DNA from: Allobranchiibius sp. CTAmp26
Lineage (GTDB): Bacteria > Actinomycetota > Actinomycetes > Actinomycetales > Dermatophilaceae
DNA: 64,000 nt
Reading direction: 5' to 3'
NCBI RefSeq assembly: GCF_017565405.1
Contig: NZ_JAGEKR010000012.1
Coordinates: 1-64,000, forward strand
The notes under the pieces: generated by a model
The model's input: only the letters and a program-made list of their open reading frames with translations
Databases searched by the model: none
Told to the model about the DNA's origin: nothing
Translations under genes and position numbers: made by a program
Part shown: in pieces, positions 1 to 9,208 of the stretch
Numbering within the stretch: position 1 is the first letter of the stretch
How the letters are laid out: every line of letters starts with the position of its first letter

Positions 1-104
1 GGGTCGGGGGCGTGCGTTTGGGGCCGAGTGGGCCGAAACGCAGCGTGGGCGCGGGTCGGGGTGGCCGTTTGGGGACGAGCGGGCCGAAACGGCCTCCGCC
101 GCGG
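1..104. repeat. Family A palindromic repeat, two tandem copies
   Basis: Two copies of a 24-nt imperfect palindrome begin at 16 and 67 (period 51). Each has GTTTGGGG, a GAGC-type centre and GGGCCGAAAC. The same family occurs at 26832-27008, 62327-62504 and 63540-63820. The array may continue left of the window. Confidence 0.85.
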
Positions 105-635
105 TCAGCGGGTGCCGAGGGCCTCGTCCAGGCCGGTGATCGCCTGCTCCAGCAGCGTCGCCAGCCTCGCGCGCTCGGTGGTGTCGAGCCGGTCCAGTAC
201 GTCGGACTCCATCACGTCCGACTCCTGAATGACCTGCTTGAACAACTCCCACCCCGTCTCGGTGAGGGCGACCAGGATCCGGGTCCGGTTCTCCTTGTCC
301 GGTGTCCGTTCGAGCAGCCCCCGCTCGCTCATCCGATCCAGCCGGTGCGTCATCGAGGACGGCGCGATGGCGGTCGCGTGCGCCAGGTACGACGGGGTCG
401 TCAGCTGGCCGTCGGGCGCCGTCGCCAGGATCGAGATAACCGACCACTCGCCGGAGGAGAGCCCGACATCCTGCAGCTGGCGGGTGTACCACTGAGCGAG
501 GCGACGGGACATCCCGTGCACCGCCGTGATGACACGCTGGACCTGTTCGTTGCCACCGGCCGCGACGTACGCCGCGACCTCCGCCTCGTACCGGGCGCGT
601 TCACTGGGTCGATCACTCTGCACTGATCGGCTCAT
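105..635 (-). CDS. MarR-family transcriptional regulator
   Basis: This 176-residue protein has the winged-helix layout of MarR dimers: a first helix in the GMSRRLAQWYTRQL region, a recognition segment around IAPSSMTHRLDRMSERGLL and a wing with DKENRTRILVALT. MarR proteins repress nearby or divergent genes until a small ligand binds. It is divergent from the prolyl aminopeptidase gene with only 41 bp between starts, so it may control that gene; this is inference. I chose ATG at 635 because a CAGACT -10-like box lies 8 nt upstream. A GTG at 653 would add six residues but sits inside that promoter-like region. Confidence 0.85.
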   Translation of the reverse strand: MSRSVQSDRPSERARYEAEVAAYVAAGGNEQVQRVITAVHGMSRRLAQWYTRQLQDVGLSSGEWSVISILATAPDGQLTTPSYLAHATAIAPSSMTHRLDRMSERGLLERTPDKENRTRILVALTETGWELFKQVIQESDVMESDVLDRLDTTERARLATLLEQAITGLDEALGTR

Positions 636-664
636 GAGCGACCAGTCTGCCACTGCCGGCCTGC

Positions 665-670
665 CACGAT
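665..670 (+). promoter_or_regulatory. -10 box for leaderless pip
   Basis: CACGAT lies 6 nt before the ATG at 677 with no ribosome binding site between, which fits a leaderless start. Confidence 0.4.
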
Positions 671-676
671 GACCGG

Positions 677-1627
677 ATGCGCACGCACCCCACGGCCACC
701 GGCCTGCTCGATGTCGGCGAAGGACACCGCGTCTACTGGGAGGAATCCGGAAACCCCGACGGTGTGCCGCTGGTCTATCTGCACGGCGGGCCCGGCGGCA
801 GCCTCAACACGGGTGGCTACCGGGACTGGTTCGACACGAGCCGTTTCCGGGTCGTCGGGCTCGACCAGCGCGGCTGCGGCCGGTCGACACCGCACGCGTC
901 CGACCCGGCCTACGACCTGAGGGTCAACACGACGGCGCACCTGATCGGCGACCTCGAAGCGTTGCGCACCCACCTCGACATCGAGCGCTGGGTCGTGGCC
1001 GGGGTGTCCTGGGGCTCGACGCTCGGCCTCGCCTACGGCCGCGCGCACCCCGAGCGCACCATCGCCGTCAGTGTCATGGCCGTGACCACCACCGGTCGCG
1101 CCGAGGTGGACTGGATCACCGAGCAGGTCGGGCGGATCTTCCCCGAAGCGTGGGAGGAGTACGCCGGGTACGCCGAGCGCGCCGGGATCGGGTACCGCCG
1201 CGAGCTGGAGCGGGTGGTGACGGCGTACGCGCAGCTGCTCGCCGATCCCGACCCGCTGGTGCACCGCCCGGCGGCGCAGGCATGGATGCGTTGGGAGGAC
1301 GCGCACGTCGGTCTGCTGCAGCCCACGACCCGCCACAGCGACCGGCCGATCGACTACCAGCTCGCGTTCACCAAGCTGACCGCCCACTACTGGAGCCACG
1401 ACGGTTTCCTCCATCCGGCCTTGCTCACCGACCCGGGGGCCCTGCGCGAGATCCCGGTCGCGCTGATCCACGGGCGCACCGACATCAGCGGGCCGGCGGT
1501 GACGGCGTACGAGCTGCACCGCATGCTGCCGCGATCACGGCTGATCGTCGAGGAGACCGAGGGGCATGGCGGCCCGCTGATGGTCGCGGCCTGGCGCCAG
1601 GCGACCCTCGACCTGTCGCTCGATTGA
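677..1627 (+). CDS. pip: Prolyl aminopeptidase (proline iminopeptidase), S33 family
   Basis: This alpha/beta hydrolase probably removes N-terminal proline from peptides in the cytoplasm. HGGPGG at residues 36-41 forms the oxyanion region and DQRGCGRS at 63-70 is a family signature. The nucleophile is Ser111 in GVSWGS; Asp269 in HGRTD and His297 in EGHGG complete the triad. The WMRWEDA segment (203-209) is typical of the proline-selective cap. Its 316 residues match the family length. It stands alone after a divergent MarR gene, and its C-terminus converges with the PhyH gene 26 bp away. Confidence 0.92.
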   Translation: MRTHPTATGLLDVGEGHRVYWEESGNPDGVPLVYLHGGPGGSLNTGGYRDWFDTSRFRVVGLDQRGCGRSTPHASDPAYDLRVNTTAHLIGDLEALRTHLDIERWVVAGVSWGSTLGLAYGRAHPERTIAVSVMAVTTTGRAEVDWITEQVGRIFPEAWEEYAGYAERAGIGYRRELERVVTAYAQLLADPDPLVHRPAAQAWMRWEDAHVGLLQPTTRHSDRPIDYQLAFTKLTAHYWSHDGFLHPALLTDPGALREIPVALIHGRTDISGPAVTAYELHRMLPRSRLIVEETEGHGGPLMVAAWRQATLDLSLD

Positions 1628-1653
1628 GCGACAGGTCGAGGGTCGGGTCACTG

Positions 1654-2487
1654 CTAGTACGGCGTGGGCTGCCAGGCGACGTTCAGACCGGCGGTCTCGT
1701 CGCCGTCGACCTCGGCAGGCATGTCGCGCAGCCGGACGCCGGTGCTCTCCAGCGCCGCCCGGGCCTGCTCGTCGTACGGCGCGGCACGCCACTGGTCCAC
1801 CATGTACTTGCGGGTCTTGAGGTAGTCGTAATAGCGCCGGCTGTGCTCGTCGTCGAGTCCGATGGCCGCGAAGATCGCCATCCTCTCCTCGACCTTCGGC
1901 GCGAGCTTCCACTTGGAGATCTTCTCCGGAAGGTGCGCCGGATCGGTGGTGCCCCCGCGGGGCCACCGCAGCAGGTCGCCGTTGGCGGAGTGGGTGATGC
2001 GCATGCTCCACACGCCGATGTCACCGGGCCTGTTCTTCAGGTAGAGGATCTCGCCCTTGGAGTGGTCCACGGTGTTCTGCGAGGCCTTGCGCAGGTTGAG
2101 TCCACCGGAGTACTTGGTGTGGTCCTGCAGATAGATGCCGAATCGCAGCTGGGTGTAGTCCGACTTCCAGTCCGGCCCGTTGCCGTCCTGCCGGTCGGTG
2201 TTGTCCTTGTGCCACCCGCGGAGCGTGGGGTTGATCGTGAACGCGCTGTCCCCGCCGTACATGAGGTTGTCGCTGCGCAGGATCTTCCGGGCGATCTCCG
2301 CCATCGCGCCGTCGGTGATGGCCGACCGCAGTCCCGGGCGGGCGAGCAGATCCCCCTTGCCGCCACCCCCGGCGCGGCACTGCTCGCGGAACTGCTCGAT
2401 CTCCTCGTCGCTGTAGACGTTGCGGACGATCGTGAAACCGTCCCGCCAGAATCCGTCGACATCGACGGGTTGATTCAGTTTCGGCAT
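1654..2487 (-). CDS. Phytanoyl-CoA dioxygenase (PhyH) family Fe(II)/2-oxoglutarate oxygenase
   Basis: The 277-residue product looks like a non-haem iron, 2-oxoglutarate-dependent oxygenase. His93 and Asp95 (WHKDN) with distal His166 (RITHS) form a plausible HxD...H iron triad, and Arg174 could bind the co-substrate. PhyH relatives hydroxylate acyl-CoAs or small metabolites; the substrate here cannot be told. The frame stays open upstream, but ATG 2487 is chosen because AGGAGG stands 8 nt before it and the family fold starts there. There is no obvious operon partner. Confidence 0.75.
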   Translation of the reverse strand: MPKLNQPVDVDGFWRDGFTIVRNVYSDEEIEQFREQCRAGGGGKGDLLARPGLRSAITDGAMAEIARKILRSDNLMYGGDSAFTINPTLRGWHKDNTDRQDGNGPDWKSDYTQLRFGIYLQDHTKYSGGLNLRKASQNTVDHSKGEILYLKNRPGDIGVWSMRITHSANGDLLRWPRGGTTDPAHLPEKISKWKLAPKVEERMAIFAAIGLDDEHSRRYYDYLKTRKYMVDQWRAAPYDEQARAALESTGVRLRDMPAEVDGDETAGLNVAWQPTPY

Positions 2488-2706
2488 CCGACTTCCCTCC
2501 TGAGACTGCAGATGTACGGTCCGATCCACGCTCCGGCCACGGTAGGACACGTCGCCAGCCGGCACACCGGGAAACGCCGTACTCGTCCCAGCCGTTTCCC
2601 AGGCCCGCCCCCGCCCATGCCCGGCCATGGCACCGCCGCGGGCACCTCCGTCACGTCTACCCTCAGCAGGAACCGCCCCGCCGTCAGCACCAGTGAGAGA
2701 GACGCC

Positions 2707-3135
2707 ATGACCAGTTCGAATCTGTGGAACGACGTCGGCGCCATCGCCGCGTACGCCGGGGTGGGCGTGGGCATGATGCTCGTCGGCTACGCGCTCATCG
2801 ACCTGCTCACTCCTGGCAAGCTGCACGAGCTGATCTGGGAGCAGCGCAACACCAACGCCTCGATCCTCGTATCGGTCAACGTGGTCTCGGTCGGCGCGAT
2901 CATCGTGGCGGCGATCCGCAGCGCCCACGGCGACCTCACCGACGGCCTCATCCGCACCGCGGTCTTCAGCATCCTCGGCATGGCGATCATGGCGGTGTTC
3001 TTCGTCATCCTCGACCTCCTGACGCCCGGAAAACTCGGCGCGATGATGGTCGCCGCAGAGCGGCACCCCGCGGTGTGGGTCACCGCGGCCAGCCACCTGG
3101 CCATCGCCGCCGTCATCACTGCCGCGATCACCTGA
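2707..3135 (+). CDS. DUF350 family membrane protein
   Basis: This 142-residue protein has four predicted membrane helices (about 12-34, 50-70, 82-104 and 121-141). The motif DLLTPGKL occurs twice, after helix 1 and helix 3, showing the internal duplication typical of DUF350. The family is widespread and has no settled function; some members sit near glutathionylspermidine-synthase-like or envelope genes. ATG 2707 follows a GAGAGAGA stretch that could serve as ribosome binding site. It lies upstream of rpsO on the same strand but has its own spacing of 156 bp, so co-transcription is uncertain. Confidence 0.8.
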   Translation: MTSSNLWNDVGAIAAYAGVGVGMMLVGYALIDLLTPGKLHELIWEQRNTNASILVSVNVVSVGAIIVAAIRSAHGDLTDGLIRTAVFSILGMAIMAVFFVILDLLTPGKLGAMMVAAERHPAVWVTAASHLAIAAVITAAIT

Positions 3136-3189
3136 CGCGGCAGCGTGCAGGCGGCTCTCAGCCGATTAGGGCGCCCCCTGCCGCGCTGC

Positions 3190-3195
3190 TATTCT
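3190..3195 (+). promoter_or_regulatory. Likely rpsO promoter -10
   Basis: TATTCT stands out in GC-rich DNA about 95 bp before rpsO and fits a sigma-A -10 box. No convincing -35 was found. Confidence 0.45.
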
Positions 3196-3291
3196 GGGGG
3201 TCGCCGTATACCGGCCGCGGATCGACAGCGCCCTGGTGGATATGCCCAGGAGCACCGCGCAACGAGTCACAGAAACGGAGTCATCCTCACG

Positions 3292-3561
3292 ATGCCCCTG
3301 GAAACCGCCGTCAAGGCACAGATCATGTCCGAGTACGCAACGACCGAGGGTGACACCGGGTCCCCCGAGGTGCAGGTCGCGATGCTGACCCAGCGCATCA
3401 AGGACCTCACCGAGCACTCGCGTCAGCACCCGCACGACCACCACAGCCGCCGCGGGCTGCTCCTCCTGGTCGGCCAGCGCAAGCGTCTGCTGCGCTACCT
3501 CGAGGACATCGACGTCGAGCGTTACCGCTCGCTCATCAAGCGACTGGGTCTACGTCGCTGA
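3292..3561 (+). CDS. rpsO: 30S ribosomal protein uS15
   Basis: uS15 binds the central domain of 16S rRNA and bridges to the 50S subunit. The 89 residues are the exact usual length, and [33 protein letters not shown] and RLLRYL are the canonical rRNA-contacting blocks. It precedes pnp as in most bacteria, with 198 bp between that hold a strong hairpin. ATG 3292 gives the family N-terminus; GGAG lies about 15 nt upstream. Confidence 0.98.
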   Translation: MPLETAVKAQIMSEYATTEGDTGSPEVQVAMLTQRIKDLTEHSRQHPHDHHSRRGLLLLVGQRKRLLRYLEDIDVERYRSLIKRLGLRR

Positions 3562-3573
3562 TCACCCACTTCA

Positions 3574-3614
3574 CGCCAGCAGGCGGTCACCTTCGCGGTG
3601 GCCGCCTTCTGGCG
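3574..3614 (+). promoter_or_regulatory. rpsO-pnp intergenic hairpin (processing site, attenuator or Actino-pnp-like element)
   Basis: A long hairpin starts with CGCCAG and ends with CTGGCG, has an inner GGCGGTCACC arm and a TTCG loop, and has no U tract. In other bacteria a hairpin here is an RNase III site used in PNPase autoregulation, and an Actino-pnp motif is known in actinobacterial pnp leaders. Which of these applies is not decided by sequence. Confidence 0.65.
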
Positions 3615-3759
3615 TGTTCGGGGGTATGTCGACCCCGCCGGCCGCAGCCTGCGCGCTGCCGCCCGCGGGCCACATCGCCGTACGCCCCGAGATGAAGAAA
3701 ACGGCCGCGGGCAACGACGATCCGACGGCCGGTCAGTAGAGAACAGAAGAGGAGACCCA

Positions 3760-6246
3760 ATGGAGGGTCCAGAGATCACTTTCGCCGAAGCCACGATCGA
3801 CAACGGCAGCTTCGGCACCCGCACCGTCCGGTTCGAGACCGGACGCCTCGCCAAGCAGGCAGGCGGCTCCGTGCTGTGCTACCTCGACGACGAGACCACC
3901 CTGCTGTCCACCACGGCCGCAGGCAAGCAACCGAAGGACCAGTTCGACTTCTTCCCCCTGACGGTCGACGTCGAGGAGCGCATGTACGCCGCGGGCAAGA
4001 TCCCCGGCAGCTTCTTCCGCCGCGAAGGACGCCCGTCCACGGACGCCATCCTGACCTGCCGCCTCATCGACCGCCCGCTGCGCCCGACCTTCAAGAAGGG
4101 TCTGCGCAACGAGGTCCAGGTCGTCATCACGGTGCTGTCGCTCAACCCCGACCACCAGTACGACGTGCTCGCCATCAACGGCGCGTCCGCCTCCACGCAG
4201 ATCTCCGGCCTGCCGTTCTCCGGCCCGGTCGGCGCCACCCGCGTCTCCCTCATCGACGGCCATTGGGTCGCCTTCCCCAACTTCTCCGACGCGCAGCGCT
4301 CGACCTTCGACATGGTCGTCGCCGGTCGCGTCGCCGGTGATGACGTCGCGATCATGATGGTCGAGGCCGAGTCCACCGAAGCGACCTGGGACCTGGTGAA
4401 GAACCAGGGCAAGACCGCTCCGACCGAGGAGATCGTCGCCGAGGGTCTGGAAGCGGCCAAGAAGTTCATCCGCGTCCTGTGCGACGCGCAGTCCGAGCTC
4501 GCCTCGCAGGCCGCGAAGCCGGTGCAGGACTTCCCGATCTTCCTGGACTACCAGGACGACGTCTACGAGGCCGTCGAGAAGGACGCCGCCGAGCAGGTCG
4601 CCGCCGCGTTCACGATCGTGGACAAGCAGGACCGCGAGGACAAGATCGAGGAGCTCAAGGGCGCCCTCAAGGCCGAACTGGCCGGCGAGGGCAAGCGCTT
4701 CGAGGGTCGCGAGAAGGAGGTGTCCGCGGCGTACCGCGCCTTGCAGAAGGCTCAGGTCCGCCAGCGGATCCTGCGCGACAAGGTGCGCATCGACGGCCGC
4801 GGTCTGGCCGACATCCGTGCGCTCTCCGCCGAGGTCGAGGTGCTCCCGCGGGTGCACGGCTCGGCGATCTTCGAGCGTGGCGAGACCCAGATCATGGGCG
4901 TCACCACCCTCAACATGCTGCGCATGGAGCAGCAGCTCGACACGCTCGGCCCGGTGTCGCGCAAGCGCTACATGCACAACTACAACTTCCCGCCGTACAG
5001 CACCGGTGAGACCGGCCGTGTCGGTTCGCCGAAGCGTCGCGAGATCGGCCACGGTGCGCTCGCCGAGCGCGCTCTGATGCCGGTGCTGCCGACCCGCGAG
5101 GAGTTCCCGTACGCGATCCGTCAGGTCTCCGAGGCGCTGAGCTCCAACGGCTCGACGTCGATGGGCTCGGTCTGCGCGTCCACCCTCGCCCTGCTGAACG
5201 CCGGTGTGCCGCTGCGCGCTCCGGTCGCCGGCATCGCGATGGGTCTGGTCTCCGCCGAGGTCGACGGACAGACCCAGTACGCCGCGCTGACCGACATCCT
5301 GGGAGCCGAGGACGCCTTCGGCGACATGGACTTCAAGGTCGCCGGCACGCGGGAGTTCGTCACCGCGATCCAGCTGGACACCAAGCTCGACGGCATCCCC
5401 GCCGACGTGCTCGGCCGTGCACTCACCCAGGCACGCGACGCCCGGCTCTACATCCTGGACGTCATGCACGAGGCCATCGACGGCCCCGACGAGATGAGCC
5501 CCTTCGCACCGCGTGTCATCACGGTGAAGGTGCCCGTCGACAAGATCGGTGAGGTCATCGGCCCGAAGGGCAAGATGATCAACCAGATCCAGGAGGACAC
5601 CGGCGCGGACCTGTCGATCGAGGACGACGGCACGGTCTACATCGGCGCGACCGACGGTGCGTCGGCCGAGGCCGCGCGGGCCGCGGTCAACGCGATCGCC
5701 AACCCGCAGATGCCGGAGGTCGGCGAGCGTTTCCTGGGCACCGTGGTCAAGACCACGACGTTCGGCGCGTTCGTCTCCCTGCTGCCCGGCAAGGACGGTC
5801 TGCTGCACATCTCCGAGGTGCGCAAGCTCGTCGGCGGCAAGCGGATCGACAACGTCGAGGACGTGCTGAAGATCGGTCAGAAGGTGCAGGTCGAGCTCAA
5901 GGAGGTCGACCCGCGCGGCAAGCTCTCGCTCGCCGTCGTCGAGGACGCGTCGGCTGCTGCCGAGGCCGCCCCCGTCGCTGCCGCGGAGCCGGCCCCCGTG
6001 GCCGATGTCGCGCCGGCCGCCGGCGCCGTCGCCGAGCCCGTCGCCGAGGACACCACCCTGGCGGCCGAGGACGACGGTTCCGCGCAGGGCACCGGGTCCG
6101 AGGACACCGGTGGCCAGAGCGAGGGTGGCGAACGCCGTCCCCGCAGCCGCCGTCGTGGCGGCCGCGGTCGTGGCAACAGCGGTGGCGGACAGGGTGGCTC
6201 CAACGAGTCGAACCAGCCCGCCGGCGCCACGCCGACGGACGCCTGA
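3760..6246 (+). CDS. pnp: Polyribonucleotide nucleotidyltransferase (PNPase)
   Basis: PNPase degrades RNA 3'-to-5' with phosphate and can add tails. The 828-residue protein shows two RNase PH domains (about 10-150 and 340-560), the catalytic aspartates in [15 protein letters not shown], a KH domain with IGPKGKMI and an S1 domain around [16 protein letters not shown] tail after residue 735 is Ala/Pro/Glu-rich and then Arg/Gly-rich (RRRGGRGRG), as in actinobacterial PNPases that bind RNA through this region. ATG 3760 is chosen because AGAGGAGA lies just upstream and the next residues match the family; a longer open frame upstream overlaps the leader. Confidence 0.98.
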   Translation: MEGPEITFAEATIDNGSFGTRTVRFETGRLAKQAGGSVLCYLDDETTLLSTTAAGKQPKDQFDFFPLTVDVEERMYAAGKIPGSFFRREGRPSTDAILTCRLIDRPLRPTFKKGLRNEVQVVITVLSLNPDHQYDVLAINGASASTQISGLPFSGPVGATRVSLIDGHWVAFPNFSDAQRSTFDMVVAGRVAGDDVAIMMVEAESTEATWDLVKNQGKTAPTEEIVAEGLEAAKKFIRVLCDAQSELASQAAKPVQDFPIFLDYQDDVYEAVEKDAAEQVAAAFTIVDKQDREDKIEELKGALKAELAGEGKRFEGREKEVSAAYRALQKAQVRQRILRDKVRIDGRGLADIRALSAEVEVLPRVHGSAIFERGETQIMGVTTLNMLRMEQQLDTLGPVSRKRYMHNYNFPPYSTGETGRVGSPKRREIGHGALAERALMPVLPTREEFPYAIRQVSEALSSNGSTSMGSVCASTLALLNAGVPLRAPVAGIAMGLVSAEVDGQTQYAALTDILGAEDAFGDMDFKVAGTREFVTAIQLDTKLDGIPADVLGRALTQARDARLYILDVMHEAIDGPDEMSPFAPRVITVKVPVDKIGEVIGPKGKMINQIQEDTGADLSIEDDGTVYIGATDGASAEAARAAVNAIANPQMPEVGERFLGTVVKTTTFGAFVSLLPGKDGLLHISEVRKLVGGKRIDNVEDVLKIGQKVQVELKEVDPRGKLSLAVVEDASAAAEAAPVAAAEPAPVADVAPAAGAVAEPVAEDTTLAAEDDGSAQGTGSEDTGGQSEGGERRPRSRRRGGRGRGNSGGGQGGSNESNQPAGATPTDA

Positions 6247-6324
6247 GCCTCACCAGTCCCACACGCACGACCGGACGCCCGGTGCCCCCGAGGGGGTGCC
6301 GGGCGTCCGTGCGTCTGCGTCCGG

Positions 6325-6496
6325 TTGTCAGCATCGTGGTGGTGCCGGCGCCACTAATCCGCTGACAACCGAACGCCGCGTCCGCGCTTGTCAGCGTCGT
6401 GGTGGTGCCGGCGCCAGGAATCCGCTGACAACCGAACGCCGCGTCCGCGCTTGTCAGCGTCGTGGTGGTGCCGGCGCCAGGAATCCGCTGACAACC
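6325..6496. repeat. Family B palindromic repeat, three tandem copies
   Basis: Three 63-bp units begin at 6325, 6388 and 6451. Each opens with TTGTCAGC and closes with GCTGACAA, giving an 8-9 bp stem about 45 nt across. The inverted form of this unit recurs at 37975-38150. It lies between pnp and the next gene on the same strand. Confidence 0.9.
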
Positions 6497-6527
6497 GAGG
6501 GGGACTCGGCCTGAGAGGATCTCCGGT

Positions 6528-7517
6528 ATGCCCGTGGACCTGATCGTGACGTGCGCGGTCGGGTTCGAGGATCTGGTCCGCGGAGACCTGTTGCAGGAGC
6601 ACGGCATCCGCAGCAGGTCTCTCGCACCGGGGGAGATCCTGCTGCAGGACGTCGCGGAGTCCGGCCTCGGCTTCCTCTCGTCGACCACCGCACTGGACCG
6701 GGTGGCCGTGCCGTGGGATCCGGCTGCCGCGCCCCAGAGCGTCGTCGACGTCGTACGACGGCTCGCGGAGTCGGTCGGCGTCGAGGCACCGGTGCGGTTC
6801 CGGGTGCAGGCCGCGGCCGACGTCCGCGAGCAGGTGATCGCCCGGTTCACCGACGTGGCCGGCTGGGTGAATGCACCCTCCGACTGGCAGGTCAATCTCG
6901 ACGTCGAGCAGGGCGTGGCCCAGCTGGGGCCACTGGCGTGGGCGGCCCGCTTCGGCACGCTGCGACGCCTGCCGGCCGCGACCCCGGTCGCGGTGGTCGC
7001 GGGTCTACTGCGGCTGGCCAAGTGCGCGCCCCACGACCTCCTGCTCGATCCCTGCGCGGGAGTCGCCACCGTGTCGATCGTCGACTCGATCGACCGTCCG
7101 GATGGTCGGGGGATCGCGGTGGACCTGGACGTCGAGGCCGTCGACCTGGCCCGCCAAAACCTCATCGACCGCGGCCTGCAGGGACGCGTCGAGGTGTCTG
7201 CTGGCGATGCCACCCACCTGGCGGTGGAGGACCACAGCGTGGACAGGGTCGTCACCGACCTTCCGTTCGGGAAGCGGATCGGTAGCAACAGCAACAACAT
7301 CGAGCTCTACCCGCGGGTGATGCGCGAGATCGAACGAGTGCTGACCCCGGGCGGCCGGTGCGTCCTGCTCACCGACGACAAGCGGGTCTTCAAGGACGCG
7401 CTGGCGCGCACTCGCGGACTGAAGATCGTGCGCGAGCAGGTCGTGCGGTACCACGGCGTCAACCCCTCGGCGTACGTCGTGACCCGCAGCCGCGCGCCGG
7501 GCCGCCGCGCGCGCTGA
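6528..7517 (+). CDS. THUMP-associated RNA guanine-N2 methyltransferase (Trm14/TrmN-like)
   Basis: The 329-residue protein pairs an N-terminal THUMP-like region (about 5-150) with a Rossmann methyltransferase. DPCAGVATV (174-182) is the SAM-binding loop, and TDLPFGKR (243-250) is the N/D-P-P-F/Y catalytic motif in the form used by Trm11/Trm14/RlmL enzymes that make m2G in tRNA or rRNA. The exact RNA target is unknown. A GAGGAT box lies 7 nt before ATG 6528, suggesting a leaderless message. It is followed closely by the PhoD-like gene. Confidence 0.8.
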   Translation: MPVDLIVTCAVGFEDLVRGDLLQEHGIRSRSLAPGEILLQDVAESGLGFLSSTTALDRVAVPWDPAAAPQSVVDVVRRLAESVGVEAPVRFRVQAAADVREQVIARFTDVAGWVNAPSDWQVNLDVEQGVAQLGPLAWAARFGTLRRLPAATPVAVVAGLLRLAKCAPHDLLLDPCAGVATVSIVDSIDRPDGRGIAVDLDVEAVDLARQNLIDRGLQGRVEVSAGDATHLAVEDHSVDRVVTDLPFGKRIGSNSNNIELYPRVMREIERVLTPGGRCVLLTDDKRVFKDALARTRGLKIVREQVVRYHGVNPSAYVVTRSRAPGRRAR

Positions 7518-7541
7518 AGCGCCGTTTGCTAGGACTGTCCT

Positions 7542-9200
7542 ATGCCTCCACCGCTGGTCCTCGGTCCGCTGCTGCGCCATGTCGGGGAGACGACGGCGAC
7601 GGTCTGGGTCGAGACGGCCGCGGCCGGACAGGTCGAGGTACGGACCGAGGGAGGTGCATGGTCCGCGCCGACCTTCGCCGCGCACGACCACCACTACGCG
7701 ATCGTGCTGGTCGAGGGACTGCAGCCCGGGTCGGTGCAGGACTATCGGGTGGCCGTGGACGGCGACGTGGTGTGGCCCGTGCCGGACGACGTCTACCCAC
7801 AGTGTCGGATCGCCACCCTCGACCGCGACAGGCCGTCGCACTTCCTCTACGGGTCGTGCCGCACGAGCGTGCCGCACGACGAGGAGGGCACCAAGACGCA
7901 CGGGGTCGACGCCCTACGCGCGTACGCCCTGGACATGGTCCGCGACCCCGCTCACTGGCCGGACTTCGTGCTCTTCCTCGGCGATCAGCTCTACGCCGAC
8001 GAGACATCGCGTGCGATGCGCGAGTTCATCGAACGCAGAAGGGGACTGGACGAGCCGCCGGGACCTGAGGTGAAGGACTTCGTGGAGTACGCCGAGCTCT
8101 ACCGGCTCGCGTGGTCCGACCCGGCGAACCGATGGCTGCTCTCGACGCTGTCCAGCGCGATGATCTTCGACGACCACGACGTGCGCGACGACTGGAACAC
8201 CTCCGAGGCCTGGCACGAGGAGATGAACAAGCTGCCGTGGTGGCGCGATCGGATCACGGGTGCGCTCGCGTCGTACTGGATCTATCAGCACGCGGGCAAT
8301 CTGGCGCCCGAGGAGCTGCGGCAGGACGAGATCTGGCAGCAGATCGCCGCCCACGACCCGGCCGAGGGGGAGCTGGACATCACCAAGGTGATCGACGCGT
8401 TCGGCGACCGGGTCGACCGCGATCCGGACAGCTATCGCTTCTCCTTCACCCGCGACCTGGGCGAGAGCCGACTGGTGGTCATCGACTCACGCAATGCGCG
8501 GGTACTGCGGCCCGGGGAGCGCGCGATGCTCGATCAGAAGGAGAGCGACTGGTTCGACGAGCAGCTGCGCGGCGACACCTCGCACCTGTTCGTGGGCACG
8601 TCGCTGCCGTTCTTCCTGCCGCCGGCGATCCACGACCTGGAGTCGATCGACGAGACGATGGCCGGCGGAGCGTGGGGCGGCCGACGGACGGCCCGGCTCG
8701 GCGAGAAGCTGCGCGAGGCAGTCGATCTGGAGCACTGGGCGGCGTTCGAGCGGTCGTTCGCGCACGTGCTGCAGCGCGTGGTGGAGGTGGCGCGCGGGCA
8801 GCACGGGAAGGCCCCGTCGACAATCACCTTCCTGTCCGGCGACGTACACAACTCCTACATCACGCAGGTGCAGCACGAGCGCTACCAGCTGGATTCGAGG
8901 ATCCTGCAGGCGGTCTGCTCGCCCATCCGGAACCCGCTGCCCCGGCACGTGCGGATGCTGCAGGGCGCCCTGGCGAACTGGACGAAGTCCCCGATGCGAC
9001 GTCTCGCCCGGCGACTGCCGCAGGTGCGGCTGCCGGCGTACGAGTGGGACCTCACGCACGGGCCGTGGTTCGACAACAACATGGGCGGGGTCGAGGTGCT
9101 CGGTGACCGGTTGCTCTTCACCTGGGCGCGCGGCGTGGTGTCGGATGGTCGGTACGACCAGCCTCGCCTGGACCGTGTCTCCACAGTGCTGATCGGCTGA
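7542..9200 (+). CDS. PhoD-like metallophosphatase (alkaline phosphatase D family)
   Basis: This 552-residue protein shows the calcineurin-like metal site of PhoD enzymes: GSCR (104-107), GDQLYADE (147-154), FDDHDVRDDWN (209-219) and SGDVHNSYI near the C-terminal third. PhoD relatives cleave phosphodiesters or phosphomonoesters. Classic PhoD is exported by Tat, but no signal peptide or twin arginine is visible, so a cytoplasmic role is likely. The start matches the family beta-sandwich N-terminus. The stop is 8 bp before nei1, so the two are probably co-transcribed. Confidence 0.85.
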   Translation: MPPPLVLGPLLRHVGETTATVWVETAAAGQVEVRTEGGAWSAPTFAAHDHHYAIVLVEGLQPGSVQDYRVAVDGDVVWPVPDDVYPQCRIATLDRDRPSHFLYGSCRTSVPHDEEGTKTHGVDALRAYALDMVRDPAHWPDFVLFLGDQLYADETSRAMREFIERRRGLDEPPGPEVKDFVEYAELYRLAWSDPANRWLLSTLSSAMIFDDHDVRDDWNTSEAWHEEMNKLPWWRDRITGALASYWIYQHAGNLAPEELRQDEIWQQIAAHDPAEGELDITKVIDAFGDRVDRDPDSYRFSFTRDLGESRLVVIDSRNARVLRPGERAMLDQKESDWFDEQLRGDTSHLFVGTSLPFFLPPAIHDLESIDETMAGGAWGGRRTARLGEKLREAVDLEHWAAFERSFAHVLQRVVEVARGQHGKAPSTITFLSGDVHNSYITQVQHERYQLDSRILQAVCSPIRNPLPRHVRMLQGALANWTKSPMRRLARRLPQVRLPAYEWDLTHGPWFDNNMGGVEVLGDRLLFTWARGVVSDGRYDQPRLDRVSTVLIG

Positions 9201-9208
9201 GTGAGACT

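Noticed and set aside
2488-3096. N-terminal extension of the PhyH-family gene by about 200 codons
   Set aside because: It would run antisense through the DUF350 gene, and a good ribosome binding site with a family-like start exists at 2487.
3733-5808. A 691-codon minus-strand frame opposite pnp
   Set aside because: It lies fully antisense to pnp, has low-complexity Asp/Gly/Arg/Val composition and no family resemblance; it results from high GC at third codon positions.
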